A program made the position numbers and the translations under genes. From the NCBI GenBank assembly GCA_018607725.1, contig JABBAY010000104.1, positions 1 through 39,119 of the forward strand: a stretch of DNA of 39,119 nucleotides. The letters run 5' to 3'. This DNA comes from K189A clade bacterium. GTDB taxonomy: Bacteria; Pseudomonadota; Gammaproteobacteria; Pseudomonadales; Azotimanducaceae. The notes under the pieces are model-generated. The model did no database searches, had not been told where the DNA came from, and was given only the letters and a program-made list of their open reading frames with translations. Shown in pieces: positions 38,303 to 39,119 of the stretch (its first letter is position 1; each line of letters starts with the position of its first letter).

Positions 38303-39119
38303 ATGAAGGATTTCGCAGGCAAATTAGCGGTCATTACCGGTGGCGGCACAGGCATGGGGCGAGAACTTGCCCGGCAATTGGTCGCAGAAGGTTGTGATGT
38401 TGCGATCTGTGATGTGATTGATGAAAACATGCAGGAAACGCTCAAGATTTGCCAGCAGGAAGGTCCGCAAGGTGTACGTATTACGGCGCATAAATGCGAT
38501 GTATCAAAGGAAGATCAGGTGCTACGTTTTCGTGATGAAGTGCTCGACCTGCACGGTCGTGATCATATCAACTTGTTGTTTAATAATGCCGGTATCGGTG
38601 CGGGCGTGAGCTTCGTCGATGGCTCGCGAGAAGACTGGGAAAGAACCTTCAATATCTGTTGGTACGGGGTCTACTATAATGCTCGAGCCTTTATGCCCTA
38701 TCTTGTCGCCGCGACTGAAGCGCATATGATCAATACCAGTAGCGTCAATGGTTTCTGGGCCAGTCTGGGGCCGGGATCAACTCACAGCGCTTACAGTGCC
38801 GCCAAATTTGCCGTGAAAGGCTTTACCGAAGCGCTGGTCTCAGACCTGCGAGTTAATGCCCCCCATGTCAAAGTCTCAGTCGTGATGCCGGGTCATATCG
38901 GCACCTCCATCGCGATCAATTCCGGCAAGATATCCGGTCATGCGGTAGAGGACTTTACGACTGCAGAGCTGGTTGGCGTCCGTAAGCGTATTACCGCCCG
39001 CATGGGTATCGACTTGACGGAAGTCACTGACGACCAGATCAAGGCGATGATCAAAGCGCAGGGTGAAGCGTTTCGAGATAATGCGCCAACCACCGCCGGG
39101 GAAGCTGCGGCGATGATGT
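38303..39119 (+). CDS. Short-chain dehydrogenase/reductase, cut by the window end
   Basis: The first 272 codons of an SDR that runs off the window. The start MKDFAGKLAVITGGGTGMGR holds the TGxxxGxG cofactor motif; LLFNNAGIGAG, MINTSSVNGFWASLGPGSTH and AYSAAKFAVKGF give the NNAG motif and catalytic Ser, Tyr and Lys. VVMPGHIGTSIAINSG is the post-catalytic PG segment. A long C-terminal part (VRKRITARMGIDLTEVTDDQ) suggests a protein of about 300 residues, as in SDRs linked to alkane, steroid or acyl-CoA use. AAGGGG at 38292-38297 lies 5 bases before ATG 38303. It is probably controlled by the divergent LysR protein. Confidence 0.88.
   Translation, partial: MKDFAGKLAVITGGGTGMGRELARQLVAEGCDVAICDVIDENMQETLKICQQEGPQGVRITAHKCDVSKEDQVLRFRDEVLDLHGRDHINLLFNNAGIGAGVSFVDGSREDWERTFNICWYGVYYNARAFMPYLVAATEAHMINTSSVNGFWASLGPGSTHSAYSAAKFAVKGFTEALVSDLRVNAPHVKVSVVMPGHIGTSIAINSGKISGHAVEDFTTAELVGVRKRITARMGIDLTEVTDDQIKAMIKAQGEAFRDNAPTTAGEAAAMM

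Noticed and set aside
1-39119. CRISPR arrays, tRNA/rRNA genes, insertion sequences, prophage or classical defence genes
   Set aside because: No regularly spaced repeats, cloverleaf-like sequences, transposase motifs, terminal inverted repeats or defence-family proteins were seen on reading.

Overview
The window is chromosomal DNA from a gammaproteobacterium, most likely a free-living, possibly marine heterotroph. This rests on recognisable YceH, a GreA/GreB-like small factor, biosynthetic arginine decarboxylase (SpeA), Ung, a TIGR02647-type small protein and an AtuA-type catabolic cluster, all at a moderate and even base composition. Genes are dense, on both strands, with short gaps. I see no tRNA, rRNA, IS element, prophage or CRISPR array. 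Genus cannot be fixed from sequence reading alone.

Layout. (1) 106-1532, minus: yceH and a GreA/B-like factor. (2) 1790-5759, plus: a feruloyl-CoA-synthetase-like ligase, a GFA-fold zinc protein, a frameshifted OsmC gene, a FlaR-like P-loop nucleotide kinase and a methyltransferase. (3) 5756-10493, minus: a PAF-acetylhydrolase-like lipoprotein, speA and an ADP-ribosylglycohydrolase-fold protein. (4) 10683-15541: an SDR, a TIGR02647 protein, a Spinster-like MFS carrier, a pyroglutamyl-peptidase-like secreted protein whose catalytic Cys position is Ser, and ung. (5) 15926-21212: a PPP-like phosphatase, a PhoU-domain/APH-fold kinase fusion and a GAK-type ATP-grasp enzyme, ending tail to tail inside a phosphomannomutase/phosphoglucomutase gene. 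(6) 21353-25466: an aldo/keto reductase and a minus-strand run of SDR, arylsulfotransferase-like protein and D-2-hydroxyacid dehydrogenase. (7) 25883-35152: a plus-strand atu-like operon: hydratase, TetR, AtuA, biotin carboxylase, carboxyltransferase and two adjacent acyl-CoA dehydrogenases. (8) 35298-39119: an FKBP lipoprotein, an LLM flavin monooxygenase, and a LysR regulator divergent from an SDR cut by the window end.

How the genes work together. Region 7 is a coherent branched acyl-CoA pathway: dehydrogenation by a paired dehydrogenase, biotin-dependent carboxylation of a branched enoyl-CoA, hydration by an AtuE/LiuC-like hydratase, and TetR control. There is no HMG-CoA lyase and the carboxyltransferase has Gly where I recall 3-methylcrotonyl-CoA carboxylases having Phe, so it looks acyclic-terpene-like rather than a leucine pathway.

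Region 5 is the best candidate for a poorly described system. A phosphatase, a kinase fused to a PhoU domain, an ATP-grasp ligase and a sugar-phosphate mutase are packed with overlapping ends; the ligase resembles the one in 'GAK' (grasp-and-kinase) systems, but no HprK-like kinase or CofD-like partner is visible. Other items worth checking are the OsmC frameshift beside a CCCAAAG slippery heptamer, a 33-codon ORF that exactly bridges atuA and the biotin carboxylase gene, and an 11-bp tandem repeat that puts a stop codon in all three frames at the end of the FKBP gene.
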